Shown here piece by piece: positions 40,359-50,119 of a stretch of DNA of 64,000 nucleotides. The notes below the pieces were generated by a model, which was not told where the DNA came from, did no database searches, and saw only the letters and a list, made by a program, of their open reading frames with translations. Origin of the DNA: Lachnospiraceae bacterium 3-1 (lineage in GTDB: Bacteria; Bacillota; Clostridia; Lachnospirales; Lachnospiraceae); the NCBI GenBank assembly GCA_000403255.2, contig KE159594.1, positions 310,001 to 374,000 on the forward strand, given 5' to 3'. Both the position numbers and the translations under genes were made by a program. Numbering within the stretch: the first letter of the stretch is position 1; the number at the start of each line of letters is the position of its first letter.

Positions 40359-41558
40359 CTAATCTTTCTGATATTGGTAAACTTTCAAAGTGATTGTTCC
40401 ATCTTCTTCTCGTGTAAATGTTTCTATATATACTTCCTTTTCGTCCTCGTTGATAATCTGCTTACTCTTTGACATTCCAACCTGACCTTCTTCAAAAATA
40501 CTTTCCACTAAAATTGTACCCTCAAAAGAACCCATCCCATCTTTTTGGTAAGAATAGGTGATATATCCTTTTTCATCCACCGTCAATGTCTGTGTCAAAT
40601 CTTCCAGTAATTTTGCTCTCTGCTCCAGTTCCTTTTCTGTCCAGTCTTTTATTCCTTTCGTAATTAGTTTTATCTCATCTGAATCTTGTTCTGCGCTATT
40701 TTCATCTGAAAAATCATCTCCAGCGCCTGACAATTCCTTTTCCAACTGTTCGATATACGCCTCTGCTTTTTCCCTGTCTCCCTTTGTTGCATCCAAAGGC
40801 AATTGAAACAACGCATTTACTCCTTCATAACTTTCATTTCTGGTAATTTCCCCTGTGGATTCCTCAAACTGGTAAGCATTACTGTCATAAAACGTACCGC
40901 TGTTTACACATAGATACAATGTCCCATCTGCAAATACCTCTACATTATCTGTTTCTGTAATTCGGTATTGTATTCCATCCTGTACAAATTCCGAATATCC
41001 GCCACTCATGGTTATAGCATTAAAAAAACTTGGATTCTGGCCTTTAATCAGGGGGGATACAAAAAATGGGTCTTCTCCATAATTATCATCACTTGTACCA
41101 GGTCTTGGAGAGCCATCCATATTTTCAATGGCTGTTACCACATAAGTTCGGTCATCCCTGATGTTTCCTGCTGTATCATCAGAATTTACATACTGGCTCA
41201 AATTTTTTCCAGATACAATCCCCAAAAGAGTAATTTTGTAATTTCCGTATTCCTGGGACTCATTGATGGAAATGGCGTCCTGACCTTGAAATGCTGCCGC
41301 AAGCCCCTGGTCTTTTATCTCCTCTGCCACCTTATCAGGAGTCAGATATTTCCATGCTGCAACAACAGTCAAGGAACTTATAGAAAGAACAATAGCTGTC
41401 GAAATTGCTGCCACTGATATTTTCTTTTTGTATGGTTTATTCATCATTTCTCTCTCCTTTGCTTTCCTTAAAATTTTCTGATTCAACCAGTAATCTGGTT
41501 CTTCGTCTGGAGAAAGGGCCTGCTGTAACAACTGTTCCAGATTTTTATCATTTTTCAT
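40359..41558 (-). CDS. Probable membrane anti-sigma factor with extracytoplasmic domain
   Basis: About 399 residues: a cytoplasmic N-terminus with LLQQALSPDEEPDYWLNQKIL, one transmembrane helix (about 46-66, ISVAAISTAIVLSISSL), and a large outer domain resembling DUF4179-type sensors. The gene overlaps the end of the ECF sigma gene by 11 bases, the usual sigma/anti-sigma arrangement. It should hold the sigma factor at the membrane until a signal is sensed. The signal is unknown. Confidence 0.75.
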   Translation of the reverse strand: MKNDKNLEQLLQQALSPDEEPDYWLNQKILRKAKEREMMNKPYKKKISVAAISTAIVLSISSLTVVAAWKYLTPDKVAEEIKDQGLAAAFQGQDAISINESQEYGNYKITLLGIVSGKNLSQYVNSDDTAGNIRDDRTYVVTAIENMDGSPRPGTSDDNYGEDPFFVSPLIKGQNPSFFNAITMSGGYSEFVQDGIQYRITETDNVEVFADGTLYLCVNSGTFYDSNAYQFEESTGEITRNESYEGVNALFQLPLDATKGDREKAEAYIEQLEKELSGAGDDFSDENSAEQDSDEIKLITKGIKDWTEKELEQRAKLLEDLTQTLTVDEKGYITYSYQKDGMGSFEGTILVESIFEEGQVGMSKSKQIINEDEKEVYIETFTREEDGTITLKVYQYQKD

Positions 41559-42078
41559 CTAAAACACCCTCCAATTCTTTTCTTAACAGCTTTCTTGCTT
41601 TGTGCAACCTACTTTTTACAGTACCCTGTGGAAGCTTTAGAATGCCTCCAATTTGCTCTGTAGAAAACTGCTGGGAATAATAGAGATACACAGGTATGCG
41701 ATATTTATCGTCCAATTTTGCGACAGCTTCCCGTACCTGCCTTTGCAGTTCCTGTTGGAAAAAAATTTCCTCTGTGGAAGCCTCCTGCCTACTGTCTGCT
41801 CTGCCTGCTGTCTGCTCTGTAAACTCCTCTATGCCTGCAATCCTTTTTCGCCAGGCATATTTTCGTTTTTTATTTTTCCAGATGCGCAGCGTTATAGAAA
41901 TCAAATAGCTTCCTGGATTTCTTTCCCAGTCCATTTTTTCTTTCAGCTCTACCGCTTTCAGAAAGGTATCCTGATAAAGCTCTTCAGCCTCCTGTTTATT
42001 TGGGGTAAGCTGGCTGCAGAACGCATAAACATTTTTCCCATGTTCGTTAATGCATTGTAATAGCTACATATCATTCAT
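41548..42078 (-). pseudogene. ECF RNA polymerase sigma factor with amber codon at position 5
   Basis: The frame from ATG 42078 (RBS GAAAGGTTGAG) reads MNDM, then TAG at 42064-42066, then an uninterrupted ECF sigma factor: region 2 with NVYAFCSQLTPNKQEAEELY and DTFLKAV, and region 4 with YRIPVYLYYSQQFSTEQIGG and KSRLHKARKLLR. Everything after the stop is in the same frame and fully preserved. The next in-frame ATG (41934) would lose most of region 2. The gene overlaps its anti-sigma partner. Confidence 0.85.
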
Positions 42079-42227
42079 TTTACTCAACCTTTCAGACGTC
42101 TTTCTAAAGTTTGTAACTTGCCCTTTCACTCATACATTGTAATAACTTTTCTTTTGGTTCATAGAATTTACTTTTTTTGGGATATATTATATACTGATAT
42201 CGAAATATATAGAAAGGACGATAAGAA

Positions 42228-42728
42228 ATGCATACTATAAAAACTCCCCATCTGGGAAAAAATGTTTATATTGCCCCTGGAGCCATTGTCCGAGGAGATG
42301 TTACCATCGGCGACGGCTCCAGCATATGGTTTCATTCAGTGGCAAGAGCAGAAACCAGTTCTATTGTGATTGGAAACAAAACTAATATTCAGGATAACTG
42401 CGTGCTCCATGTAGACCATGGAGCAGATCTTCGTATCGGCAACCAGGTTACCATCGGTCATGGCGCCATTATTCATGGATGTACAATAAAAGACAATACT
42501 TTAATCGGCATGGGCGCTATTGTTATGAATCATGCTGTGATTGGAGAGAATTGTATCGTCGGCGCCGGAACCCTGATTACCCAGAATACTGTAATTCCTG
42601 ACAATTCTTTGGTTCTGGGTAATCCTGGAAAAATAATACGCTCCGTCACAGATGCTGAAAAAGATAATATCAGACAAAATGCTGATTATTATATGGAAGA
42701 AGCTGCATGTTACGCCAAACAATCCTAA
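42228..42728 (+). CDS. Gamma-carbonic-anhydrase-like hexapeptide-repeat protein
   Basis: A 166-residue left-handed beta-helix of hexapeptide repeats (IAPGAIVRGDVTIGDGSSIW). The histidines in LHVDHG and IGHGAIIHG match the metal-binding residues of gamma-class carbonic anhydrases such as Cam and YrdA. Enzyme activity is not assured. RBS GAAAGGACGATAAGA. Its end overlaps the convergent phosphatase gene. Confidence 0.88.
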   Translation: MHTIKTPHLGKNVYIAPGAIVRGDVTIGDGSSIWFHSVARAETSSIVIGNKTNIQDNCVLHVDHGADLRIGNQVTIGHGAIIHGCTIKDNTLIGMGAIVMNHAVIGENCIVGAGTLITQNTVIPDNSLVLGNPGKIIRSVTDAEKDNIRQNADYYMEEAACYAKQS

Positions 42729-43222
42729 GGAACTGTTCCTACATTGTTCTGTGGTTCTGTCAGACATTTTTCCTGTTTTATCTTTGCAAGCAGTCCTGTA
42801 CAACCTGCTACCACATCTTGATACGTTTTTTCAAAATCACCGGTATACCAGGGATCCGCCACATCCCTGGGGTGGTCGGTGTAATCTAATAGAAGGCTCA
42901 CCTTATGTTCCTTGTCTTTCCCTATCATTCGCAGAATATTTTTATAATTCCAATTGTCCATTCCTATGATATAGTCATATTTCTGGTAATCACTGCATTC
43001 CATGCGAATGGCATATTTTCCCGCAACAGAAATACCCTCCTGGGCTAATCTGGTTCTAGTTCCATGATGAACTGGATTGCCGATTTCCTCCATGCTGGTG
43101 GCCGCGCTTGCAATGTAAAATTCATTGGCGATGCCTTGTTTTTCTACCATATCCTTCATAACGAATTCTGCCATTGGGGAACGACAGATATTGCCGTGGC
43201 AGACGAAAAGTATCTTAATCAT
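42725..43222 (-). CDS. Low-molecular-weight protein tyrosine phosphatase; integration target
   Basis: The N-terminal P-loop VCHGNICRSPMAE (C-X5-R-S) and the later acid loop DYTDHPRDVADPWY identify an LMW-PTP of 165 aa, complete. Such proteins remove phosphate from tyrosine (or arginine) residues. The first codons contain TGCCGTGGCAGACGAA on the plus strand, which is repeated at 51,984 and 54,575. The gene therefore appears to be the attachment site of integrated elements that rebuilt its 5' end. It may be expressed from an element promoter. Confidence 0.93.
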   Translation of the reverse strand: MIKILFVCHGNICRSPMAEFVMKDMVEKQGIANEFYIASAATSMEEIGNPVHHGTRTRLAQEGISVAGKYAIRMECSDYQKYDYIIGMDNWNYKNILRMIGKDKEHKVSLLLDYTDHPRDVADPWYTGDFEKTYQDVVAGCTGLLAKIKQEKCLTEPQNNVGTVP

Positions 43223-43460
43223 AATTTATTCCTTTCTCAAAATGCCCGAAAGTGCTGTGTTTTGGCACGTTTTGCGGACTTCTAATTTTCAATATCAGCA
43301 CCCTCGTTTTACTACACTTTTTGCAAAATAGGGCAAATCGTAGCAAATCACAGCCCTCATTCGTAGTCTTTCCGCAGTCGGATAGGGGGTGCAAAACTAC
43401 TCCGCTTTTTACGAAAACGGGTGCATTTTCCCGGCTGGCGGGTGCATTTAGAGGGTGCAT
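43192..43460. other. Attachment-site copy 1 and adjoining element end
   Basis: Core TGCCGTGGCAGACGAA at 43192-43207 lies in the LMW-PTP start. Beyond the gene, GTGTTTTGGCACGTTTTGCGG and TTTGCAAAATAGGGCAAA-like sequences match the blocks next to copies 2 and 3. Further right the heptamer GGGTGCA occurs about four times (about 43,386-43,460), possible recombinase arm sites. No gene is seen in this 270-bp stretch. Confidence 0.6.
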
Positions 43461-43493
43461 TATTTAACGATAAGATTTTCCCCATACATATTT

Positions 43494-44201
43494 TTATACT
43501 CCTCCTAAAAAATCTGCAATAATGTACATATAATTAATTTCATCCGGCAATCCAATATATTTGAAAAAGCCAGCATAAACAATAGCCAATAATGGTGCAT
43601 ATAATTTTGCACTATCACCCCATTCAACCGTACCAGAATGTGTTTTGTTATTGCGTAGTTTTACAAAAGAAGCGATGTTAGTCTCATCCACCTGTGGTAA
43701 CACACATTTTGAAACTATTGCATCAGCCACTTCACGGTTTTCATTATACAATGTAAGAATTTTCTGTTTCAATGTATAATCAAGATATTGAAAAGCACTG
43801 CTTATTGTAGTTTCTTTATTAACATCGATTTCACTATGAGATTTAGAAAAATCTGCTATCGTTTTTTTGATATTCTTTTTTATTTCCTCTATGAGAACAT
43901 CTTTCTCTCTGCTCCTCTTATCATCCAAATGGTAAGTGACCTCTAACGCTGTACATAAATCCTGAACATTTTTTATTGATATCCGGTTGACCATCTCATT
44001 ATTTTCTGGCAGAAGTTCAAGTAACGTGTCAGCTTTACCATTTACAATTCCTTCTATTAAATTCGGTATATAATCAAAAATACTAAATATCGGTATCACA
44101 TTATGACATTTTCTCGTAGAGTAATTATCATAGCGGTCAAAAATTTTGCAAATTCCTGTTTCAAAAAACTTATCATCAGAATTTTTCTGACTAAGCCTGA
44201 A
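43494..44201 (-). pseudogene. HEPN-domain (ApeA-like) defence protein, 5'-truncated remnant
   Basis: The frame is open from 44201 (no start codon until 44099) and ends at 43494 with about 235 residues. The C-terminal part has FVKLRNNKTHSG, the R-X4-H pattern of HEPN ribonucleases, inside a helical domain. The order resembles ApeA-type C-terminal HEPN domains of anti-phage proteins. The N-terminal part is missing, and an IS1380-type transposase gene lies on that side. Similarity to ApeA is from pattern only. Confidence 0.5.
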
Positions 44202-44347
44202 TTATTCATGAGCATATAAAAATGCTTGATACTACAAAGCCTTGAACCAGTTCCCTTGAACTCAATCGAGTTTTTCACAAAAATGGTCAGACTTTCCCCT
44301 TGGAATTCTATTGAGCTTTTTGAACTGTCAAAGTGCATTAATAGTTA

Positions 44348-45496
44348 CTATTCCAACGGTACGGTCAGCTGCCGGATATTCTCCAGCGTTCTGCAGAACT
44401 CCTTTTTATAAGGACTGCTGCTGCATCGTTTGAATGTTATGTATCTTGCTGAATGGACTGCTCTTGCAGCAATCTTTATCAGCTTTAATCGAATGGTATC
44501 CACCTGTTGCTTTCGCATGTTTGCAGGAAGCGCCAGTCGCCTGAACCAATTGAATAGTTTCTCAATTTTGAAAACCACGCGTCTTGGATATTCCCATGAA
44601 CCAGCCTGATACATGAATTCACCATAGGTTACCGCATAACTGATCTGGTCTTCTTTGGTTGCTTTGTACAAATCTTCCTCTTTATCCGAAGCAAGGGTGA
44701 TGAGTGAAGAATTCTGTTTCAAGCGGATGGCATAGGAACAGCCATTCATCTCACAGGTTTTATAAAGCCTGGGGGTTGAGAAACCGCTGTCGCCGCGAAG
44801 ATAAGTTTTAATTCCTCTTTCCAAGTATTCTTGAAAGAGGGATTCCATAAATTTATCTGCATCATTGCTGCTGTGAAGTGTTCCGTCGCGCAGTTCTGCT
44901 TTCAGCAGATCCCCGGTCAGTCCGTCATAGCAAAGCAGCGGATGATATCCATGTGCCTGATAATGGAAGTTGAAGCCTCCCCCTTCCTGATTGCCGTAAG
45001 TGCCAAACAGCGTGCTGTCCAAGTCCAGAAGCATATGCTCTGGACACTTTATGGAATAGATGATATCCCTGAGACTTTTATCAATGTCATCAAACAGTAT
45101 GAGGGCATCTTCGTTCATACGGTTGAAAAATCTTGATAACGTAGGCTGTGACACCAGAGCATCTTTCTCAAGAATGGCATTGAAAACAGGAGCCAGAGTC
45201 AGTTCATCCGCGCAGTCATCTTCAAAATATGCGGAGATGATCTGATAGATCATCTGCATGAGGTTTTCGTCATCCTTGTGGAAACGGATCGACTTATCAT
45301 TGGTTTTAGATTTCTTTTTGATCAGCTTTGCAAAGCCGATCTTTGCAGCGAATTCTTTTATCAGAAGAAGCCCGGCATCGGAGGATAAATCGCCTCCGTC
45401 AAAATTGATTTTAATATGTCTATTGCTTTTCAGTGTTAAGGTGTTTAAAATATCCATAGAGAGACCCTTTCTGCGGTATATATTTGGATTCGACAC
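44348..45496 (-). pseudogene. IS1380-family transposase with in-frame internal deletion
   Basis: The N-terminus shows FDGGDLSSDAGLLLIKEF, LDLDSTLFGTYG and YLRGDSGFSTP, with two of the catalytic aspartates. The frame then jumps from RRVVFKIEK straight to LFNWFRRLALP, skipping about 60 residues that in the family carry the third catalytic acid. The C-terminal end is present. At about 382 (or 369 from the second ATG) residues it is shorter than the usual 430-450. Inverted ends were not found. Confidence 0.85.
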
Positions 45497-45679
45497 CTAA
45501 ATTTTACCACATAATTGGTCTCTTTTTCTATTCACTTAACAGATGAAACGCAATAAACAGCTTAAATACAGTAACCATGTGGCTTTCAGCCACTTGCATG
45601 GCACAGCCGTGAATAATTCAGGGTTAGAAAGATAAATTCCAGTTTTATAAATAGTGTCTTGTATAATCGTAAAAATTAT

Positions 45680-45711
45680 AGACTGGGAACCTGTCTTTAG
45701 ATTCCCAGCCT
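45680..45711 (-). terminator. Terminator of the Rpn-like gene
   Basis: AGACTGGGAA pairs with TTCCCAGCCT across a 12-base loop; on the minus strand a run of U follows. It lies about 10 bases after the stop at 45722. Confidence 0.8.
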
Positions 45712-45721
45712 ACAATTTTGT

Positions 45722-46576
45722 CTATGCACTTCTATCAGCTTTCAGTTGTTTTACTTCTTCAAGAGAAAGTCCTGAAATATTAACGATTTCCTCCAACGCA
45801 TATTTGCCAGCTGCCAGCATACGGCGTGCCGTAGCTTTCATGCCTTCACGGATGCCTTCCTGTAAGGATTCGTTTCTCATATCTTCCATGGCCTTACACA
45901 TAATCTCAATTCCCTCCTTGCTCTCTTTGAAAAATCTCACCCTGTTCGCCAATGTCCCATAGTACATATCCGCTGCGTCTATGCAGGAGAAGTCATGCAT
46001 TAACTTCCCGATTGGCGTATCTCCACGGTAAGCGCCATTTACATACAGTATGTGCGAACCGTCCTCAAATCTTTCCCCGGTTTCTAAAAAGCACCGCTCA
46101 ATCGGATAGAGCGGCAGCCCTTTTCCCATTACGTCATTCTCTGTGATAAAGATTACCCACGTTTCCGGAAGCTTGTCGAAATCCTCGCCTTTCTTCAACA
46201 GGTTTGCGTCCATCATGCTGCTGTTGTATCTGGCTCTTTTTCTCCCGGCTCCTTTGTCGGAGCGCTGTACTTCCACATTCAGTTTTGCCCCTGTGCTGTC
46301 CGTAGCCAGGATATCCAGCCTCACCGAACGGTTCAGCAGGTTCTCCACAAATACCTGAGTACGGACGTCCAGCACCTTTAAATCCGGTTTTTCCAGTACA
46401 ATCTGCAATACCAGTTCTATGCTTGCCGTATCTCCCTCAAAACACTTTGTGAGAAAATCATCATCAAGCAGGCGAAAGCCTCTTAGCCTCTGTAAATCTT
46501 CCTGATGTTTCCGGCCTATCTGTTCCGTCACTGTCAATCTTCCCACCTGCTTTCCCTTCTGTTTTCGTATCTCCAT
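45722..46576 (-). CDS. Rpn-family PD-(D/E)XK nuclease/transposase
   Basis: A 284-residue protein with the family start FRLLDDDFLTKCFEGD, a core VRLDILATDSTGAKLNVEVQRSD (D..E-X-Q nuclease residues), and a helical tail. Rpn proteins promote RecA-independent recombination and are often linked to mobile elements and toxin-antitoxin loci. The gene appears complete. The RBS is weak. Confidence 0.8.
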   Translation of the reverse strand: MEIRKQKGKQVGRLTVTEQIGRKHQEDLQRLRGFRLLDDDFLTKCFEGDTASIELVLQIVLEKPDLKVLDVRTQVFVENLLNRSVRLDILATDSTGAKLNVEVQRSDKGAGRKRARYNSSMMDANLLKKGEDFDKLPETWVIFITENDVMGKGLPLYPIERCFLETGERFEDGSHILYVNGAYRGDTPIGKLMHDFSCIDAADMYYGTLANRVRFFKESKEGIEIMCKAMEDMRNESLQEGIREGMKATARRMLAAGKYALEEIVNISGLSLEEVKQLKADRSA

Positions 46577-46652
46577 ACTACCATAAATCTCCCAATTTTA
46601 CAAGCACATGGCTATTTGTGCAGCACTGACGCTTAAATTTATGATTACTTTC

Positions 46653-47715
46653 TTAGAACACATCAGATTCCATTTTTTCATATCCTATTATCCTTACCAT
46701 CCGATTTGAGACATAGCTTACCGTCACCGTTTCCATATCCATGGGGCCATAGGCAGCCTCTGTCTCCATATTTGCAAGCGCTGCGCTTGCTTCATAACGG
46801 CTTCCTGAAAGGGAAAACACCCGGACTCGTCTGTTCGGCGCATTTCATGGTGCAGGAATGCCTCCGCCACCACGGATACATCCATAAAAATAAGCCCCCG
46901 GGTATCCCTCATCCATTCCTGTTCCGGTGTGATCCCGCAGGCAGGGACTGATGCGCCATAGGATTCATAATACTCCTTTATCCCTGCATGCGCCTCTTTC
47001 TGGCATTCCTGCTCTAAAAAAATCTTCCATCTCTGGTTCATCTCATCCACACACCTGGTTTTGCATGAACAAGCCGTATCCCCAACTTTGCACAGGCTTT
47101 CCCCAGATGCTCCGCCGTATACTGTAGGCCATTGTCAAGATAGGCGCAGTCAAACCTCCCGGCTTTTAAGACTGCCTTATGGAACGTGTCTTCCACGATT
47201 TCCCGTCTCTGGTTATCATAAAACTCTGACTGCACGATATGCCTGGAATGGTCATCAATCAACGAGGACAGATAGGTCTTTACCAGTTCCCCGTCTGTTG
47301 TCCGCAGATTTGGACCGTACTTTATATCCCCCTGTAAAAGTTCCATCCGGTGCGGTCTGCAGAAACGTCTTGATGGTGTTTCCCTCTTCTCTGCATAACG
47401 CTTCATCCGTTTCTTCCCAAGGCCCGCATCGTACAGGTGCCTCTGCATGGCAGACTGCTTCAAGACCCCAGGCGCCGCAAACCCTTCCAATTCCAGTACT
47501 TTGATGATCTGGCGCACGCTCCGCTTTGGAACCTCACGCTTTAACTGTATGGCCTGTTCCATGAGCCCTTCAAAGTTTTCCGGCAGTCTCTGCTGCCTCT
47601 TTTTCGTCCTGCCTGCTGGACGAAGGCCCTCAAAACCTTCTTCTCGGTATCCCTTTTCATACCGATACAGCGTCCTTTGGGATATGCCGTTCCTTTCAGC
47701 GGCTTCCTCCCTCAT
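46653..47715 (-). pseudogene. rve-type (IS481/IS3-like) transposase remnant
   Basis: Pieces in different frames form one decayed transposase. The first has a helix-turn-helix (ISQRTLYRYEKGYREEGFEG), ELLQGDIKYGP and DDHSRHIV with an LDNG acidic site. It breaks at about 47,040, where the stretch holding the third catalytic Glu should be. The second (46724-47050) resumes with NQRWKIFLEQE and GITPEQEWMRDTRGLIF. A third frame continues with METVTVSYVS to a stop at 46653. Two shifts and a deletion make it inactive. Confidence 0.8.
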
Positions 47716-47724
47716 CCGCTGCCT

Positions 47725-48474
47725 TTAATAATCCTCTGCGACTGCCAGTTTTTCCTCTGCTAAGCTTCTGTAAATGTAAAGGAATCGCTGGTTAATGACT
47801 GTTCCGTTTCTTGTAATTTTGTGGGTCGCGCGAAGAGAACGCCCTTCTCTCTTCAGGAAAATAAGACCTTCCTCTTTCAATGGAGTGAGCAATTCTCTGC
47901 CACTTTTGTAGGGACAATACTGCCGCCGATAATCCGCGTATCGTCTTCCGCATTCCCATAACTTTTCTGAGGTTATGTAGATGAAATTTTCGTCATATAT
48001 TAGATAATCCGTCGCCTTTCCCTCGCCTATTTCTACTACGTTTTTCACGCGGATTCCCTCTCTATTCACTACAAACTTTAACGATTCCAAAAGCATAATG
48101 CCAGGGGAAACATTCGAAACCGCTGCATCGTTCTTCTGAATTATCCGAAACAGAGCCTCCCGGTCATTCTCAATTAAATTTGAAATTTCTTCCTGGCTCA
48201 GCAAACCTTTTTCCGCTGTGTAAGCTCCCAATATATTTGTCACCGAATATAAAACAGCAAAGGCATCAATATATCTGGGAAGCCTGATTTTGCCTTTCAT
48301 TCCCTCACGAATTTTCGCGCAATTCTGGGAAATCTGTCTCATAATCTGTTCCACATGCTCCGTCGCAAAGCGCAGAAAATCATAGGAAAAATTGGGCAAA
48401 ACATGTAAGTTTTCCTGGTAATAACTTAAACCACAATTATCCACATCCCCGTCCTCAAAATTCAGGATAACCAC
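47725..48474 (-). pseudogene. C-terminal part of a possible element-encoded helicase/primase
   Basis: About 250 residues start at a GTG and stay open upstream to about 48,515. RVVILNFEDGDVDNCGLSYYQEN and the following helical region recall the end of DUF927-type helicases of phages and integrative elements, where a strand and EDGDVD-like turn follow the ATPase core. No Walker motifs are present, so the N-terminal portion is missing. The identification is tentative. An rve transposase remnant borders its 3' end. Confidence 0.35.
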
Positions 48475-48584
48475 CCTGCTCCGGCTCGATTCCCCGTAAC
48501 TCTCCCAAACCAGACCTATTCAAGTATTTCCCCTCCTTTGATATTTTCTTCATACTCTGTTTTATTTGCCACATTTATAAGAAT

Positions 48585-48806
48585 TTACCAGCCATGTCCC
48601 ACTTTCGTCCCTACTTTTTCATTCGCTTCATTAACTATTTCTTCCACCATCTTCTTCTCTTCCAAAATCTTCAATGCAAAATTTCCTACAAGCTCATAGT
48701 TCTCTCCATCAGTGGCAGCCAACGTACCATTTGTAAATACGAAATTTGCAGCATTGATATCAACTTTTTTGCTTTTTTCCGGGCTTTTTCCTGAAACTTT
48801 CATCAT
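48585..48806 (-). CDS. Small hypothetical protein
   Basis: A 73-residue acidic protein (VDINAANFVFTNGTLAATDG) with a helical C-terminus. AGGAAAGATG lies just before the ATG, and a strong terminator (48,844-48,866) lies upstream. I do not recognise the family; it is probably an accessory-element protein. Confidence 0.4.
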   Translation of the reverse strand: MMKVSGKSPEKSKKVDINAANFVFTNGTLAATDGENYELVGNFALKILEEKKMVEEIVNEANEKVGTKVGHGW

Positions 48807-48843
48807 CTTTCCTCATAATTAATTCCTTCCTATACGAAAAAAA

Positions 48844-48866
48844 GCAGGAGGGTTTTTCCTCCTGCC
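48844..48866 (-). terminator. Rho-independent terminator on the minus strand
   Basis: GGCAGGAGG pairs with CCTCCTGC and is followed by seven or more U residues on the minus strand. Its own gene, expected to the right, is not recognisable, so it probably survived a deletion. Confidence 0.85.
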
Positions 48867-48896
48867 TGAACAATTGGTTTCACTGTTATAATATGT

Positions 48897-49121
48897 GCAA
48901 GTGAACTTGACGTTTCCAAACAGACCATTTCCAATTGGGAAAATAACAACATCCTCCCCTCCATTGAAATGTTGATTAAAATTTCACATTTCTTTTCAGT
49001 TAAAACAGATTACCTGCTGGGGTTGGATAACCGGAACTACATCGAAGTTACCGGGCTTACTGATACAGAACTGGCGCATGTCCAGCAAATCATCTGTGAC
49101 ATTGCCAAACAGCCAGAATAG
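48897..49121 (+). pseudogene. XRE-family regulator, 5'-truncated
   Basis: Without a start codon, the plus frame reads LDVSKQTISNWENNN, MLIKISHFFSVKTDYLLGL and VTGLTDTELAHVQQIICDIA, then TAG. This is the last three-quarters of an XRE helix-turn-helix repressor with a C-terminal tail. The first helix or two are deleted. It is oriented opposite to its neighbours. Confidence 0.85.
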
Positions 49122-49352
49122 CTAGAGCTTGTTTGCCGGGATATTGGGCTAAACTTTCCGTGTTTTCCAACAAATATCCTGGTGGCAAGACTTTTTGATT
49201 TAATTTCAGAATTAATCAGACTTCCTCTAAATCTACAGCTCCTGTTTAAAATTATACATTTATGTACCATTACTCTTTTTGTATAACACTTTCTTCCAAT
49301 ATACTAATTGCATATCTGAAGCCATCCAGAAATGCCATATTCTGGAGCTTCT

Positions 49353-49574
49353 CTAAGATGTTTCCCCATTCTCTTTCACTTTTTCCTGATTTTGTTCCAT
49401 TCTGAGCGTAAGCAGGGCTTCCGTTTCATAATTTAGCTGTTCCTCATATTCTTCCTGGCGCTGCTCCCTTTCCTTTTGTTTAAACATTTTTAAAGCTTCC
49501 ATGATTTCCTTTCTGCTTATTTCTCCCGTGCCATCTGCTATCTCTCTACATATTTTTCTTATAGTATCATCCAT
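49353..49574 (-). CDS. Small hypothetical protein, possibly frameshifted
   Basis: A 73-residue charged helical protein (GEISRKEIMEALKMFKQKE) with GAGAGGAAGAAAA before the ATG. Just after the stop, a second frame continues to about 49,270 with NMAFLDGFRYAISILEES, which resembles the ends of DUF6809-type proteins of clostridial mobile elements. A one-base shift would join them. Function unknown. Confidence 0.4.
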   Translation of the reverse strand: MDDTIRKICREIADGTGEISRKEIMEALKMFKQKEREQRQEEYEEQLNYETEALLTLRMEQNQEKVKENGETS

Positions 49575-50119
49575 TTTTCTTCCTCTCTTTCTAGTAATAA
49601 AATAAAAATTATTCTTTTTGCACCATTGTCCAAATTATTTCTTTCTTGTATTATGACGGTTCCACAGATTTTTTCAAAATACAATTGTATGAAATACTTT
49701 GTCCATTTGTCTAAAATTTTCTGTACATTTTGGGACAATTTTATTTCCGGCATCTTTATTTCATTTTACAAACAAAAGAGGACATACGTTTGTCTTTCTC
49801 AGAAATTTTTCCGATAAATTTTTTAAGAGAGCCCTTTTATATAATGCCATAGACCAAGCTAGATTTTCCTATTACACTTTTCAAAGCGGTTTCATTACCC
49901 GCCGTCTTACTTCCATTTTCTTATCCATGAGCCCCAAATCAAAAATTTCCAGGCTTTGGATAAATCCCTCATTTTTATCATTCCATAAAATCACAAAAAT
50001 ACAGCTACAGGTATCCCCATAGCTGCATTACAATTTATTGGCTTTTATGCCTTATTCATTTGTTCTCCACTTTTCAATAATCATGCCAGATACTTAGGCA
50101 GCTTTTGCATAGTTCTCAT
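49575..50119. other. 545-bp stretch without a clear gene
   Basis: Only a short minus-strand frame (FIQSLEIFDLGLMDKK, about 49,880-49,985) of unknown origin is seen. At 50,000-50,026 CAGCTACAGGTATCCCCATAGCTG forms a hairpin followed by UAUUUUU on the minus strand, a probable terminator for the gene ending at 50120. A 64-residue frame at 49559-49753 is not supported. Confidence 0.5.

Noticed and set aside
44096-44338. 80-residue frame between the HEPN remnant and IS1380
   Set aside because: It overlaps the HEPN-remnant frame in another phase and has no family similarity.
49037-49270. 77-residue minus-strand frame
   Set aside because: It is antisense to the XRE remnant read on the plus strand.
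49559-49753. 64-residue minus-strand frame
   Set aside because: Weak RBS, no recognisable motif, and overlap with the better-supported start at 49574.
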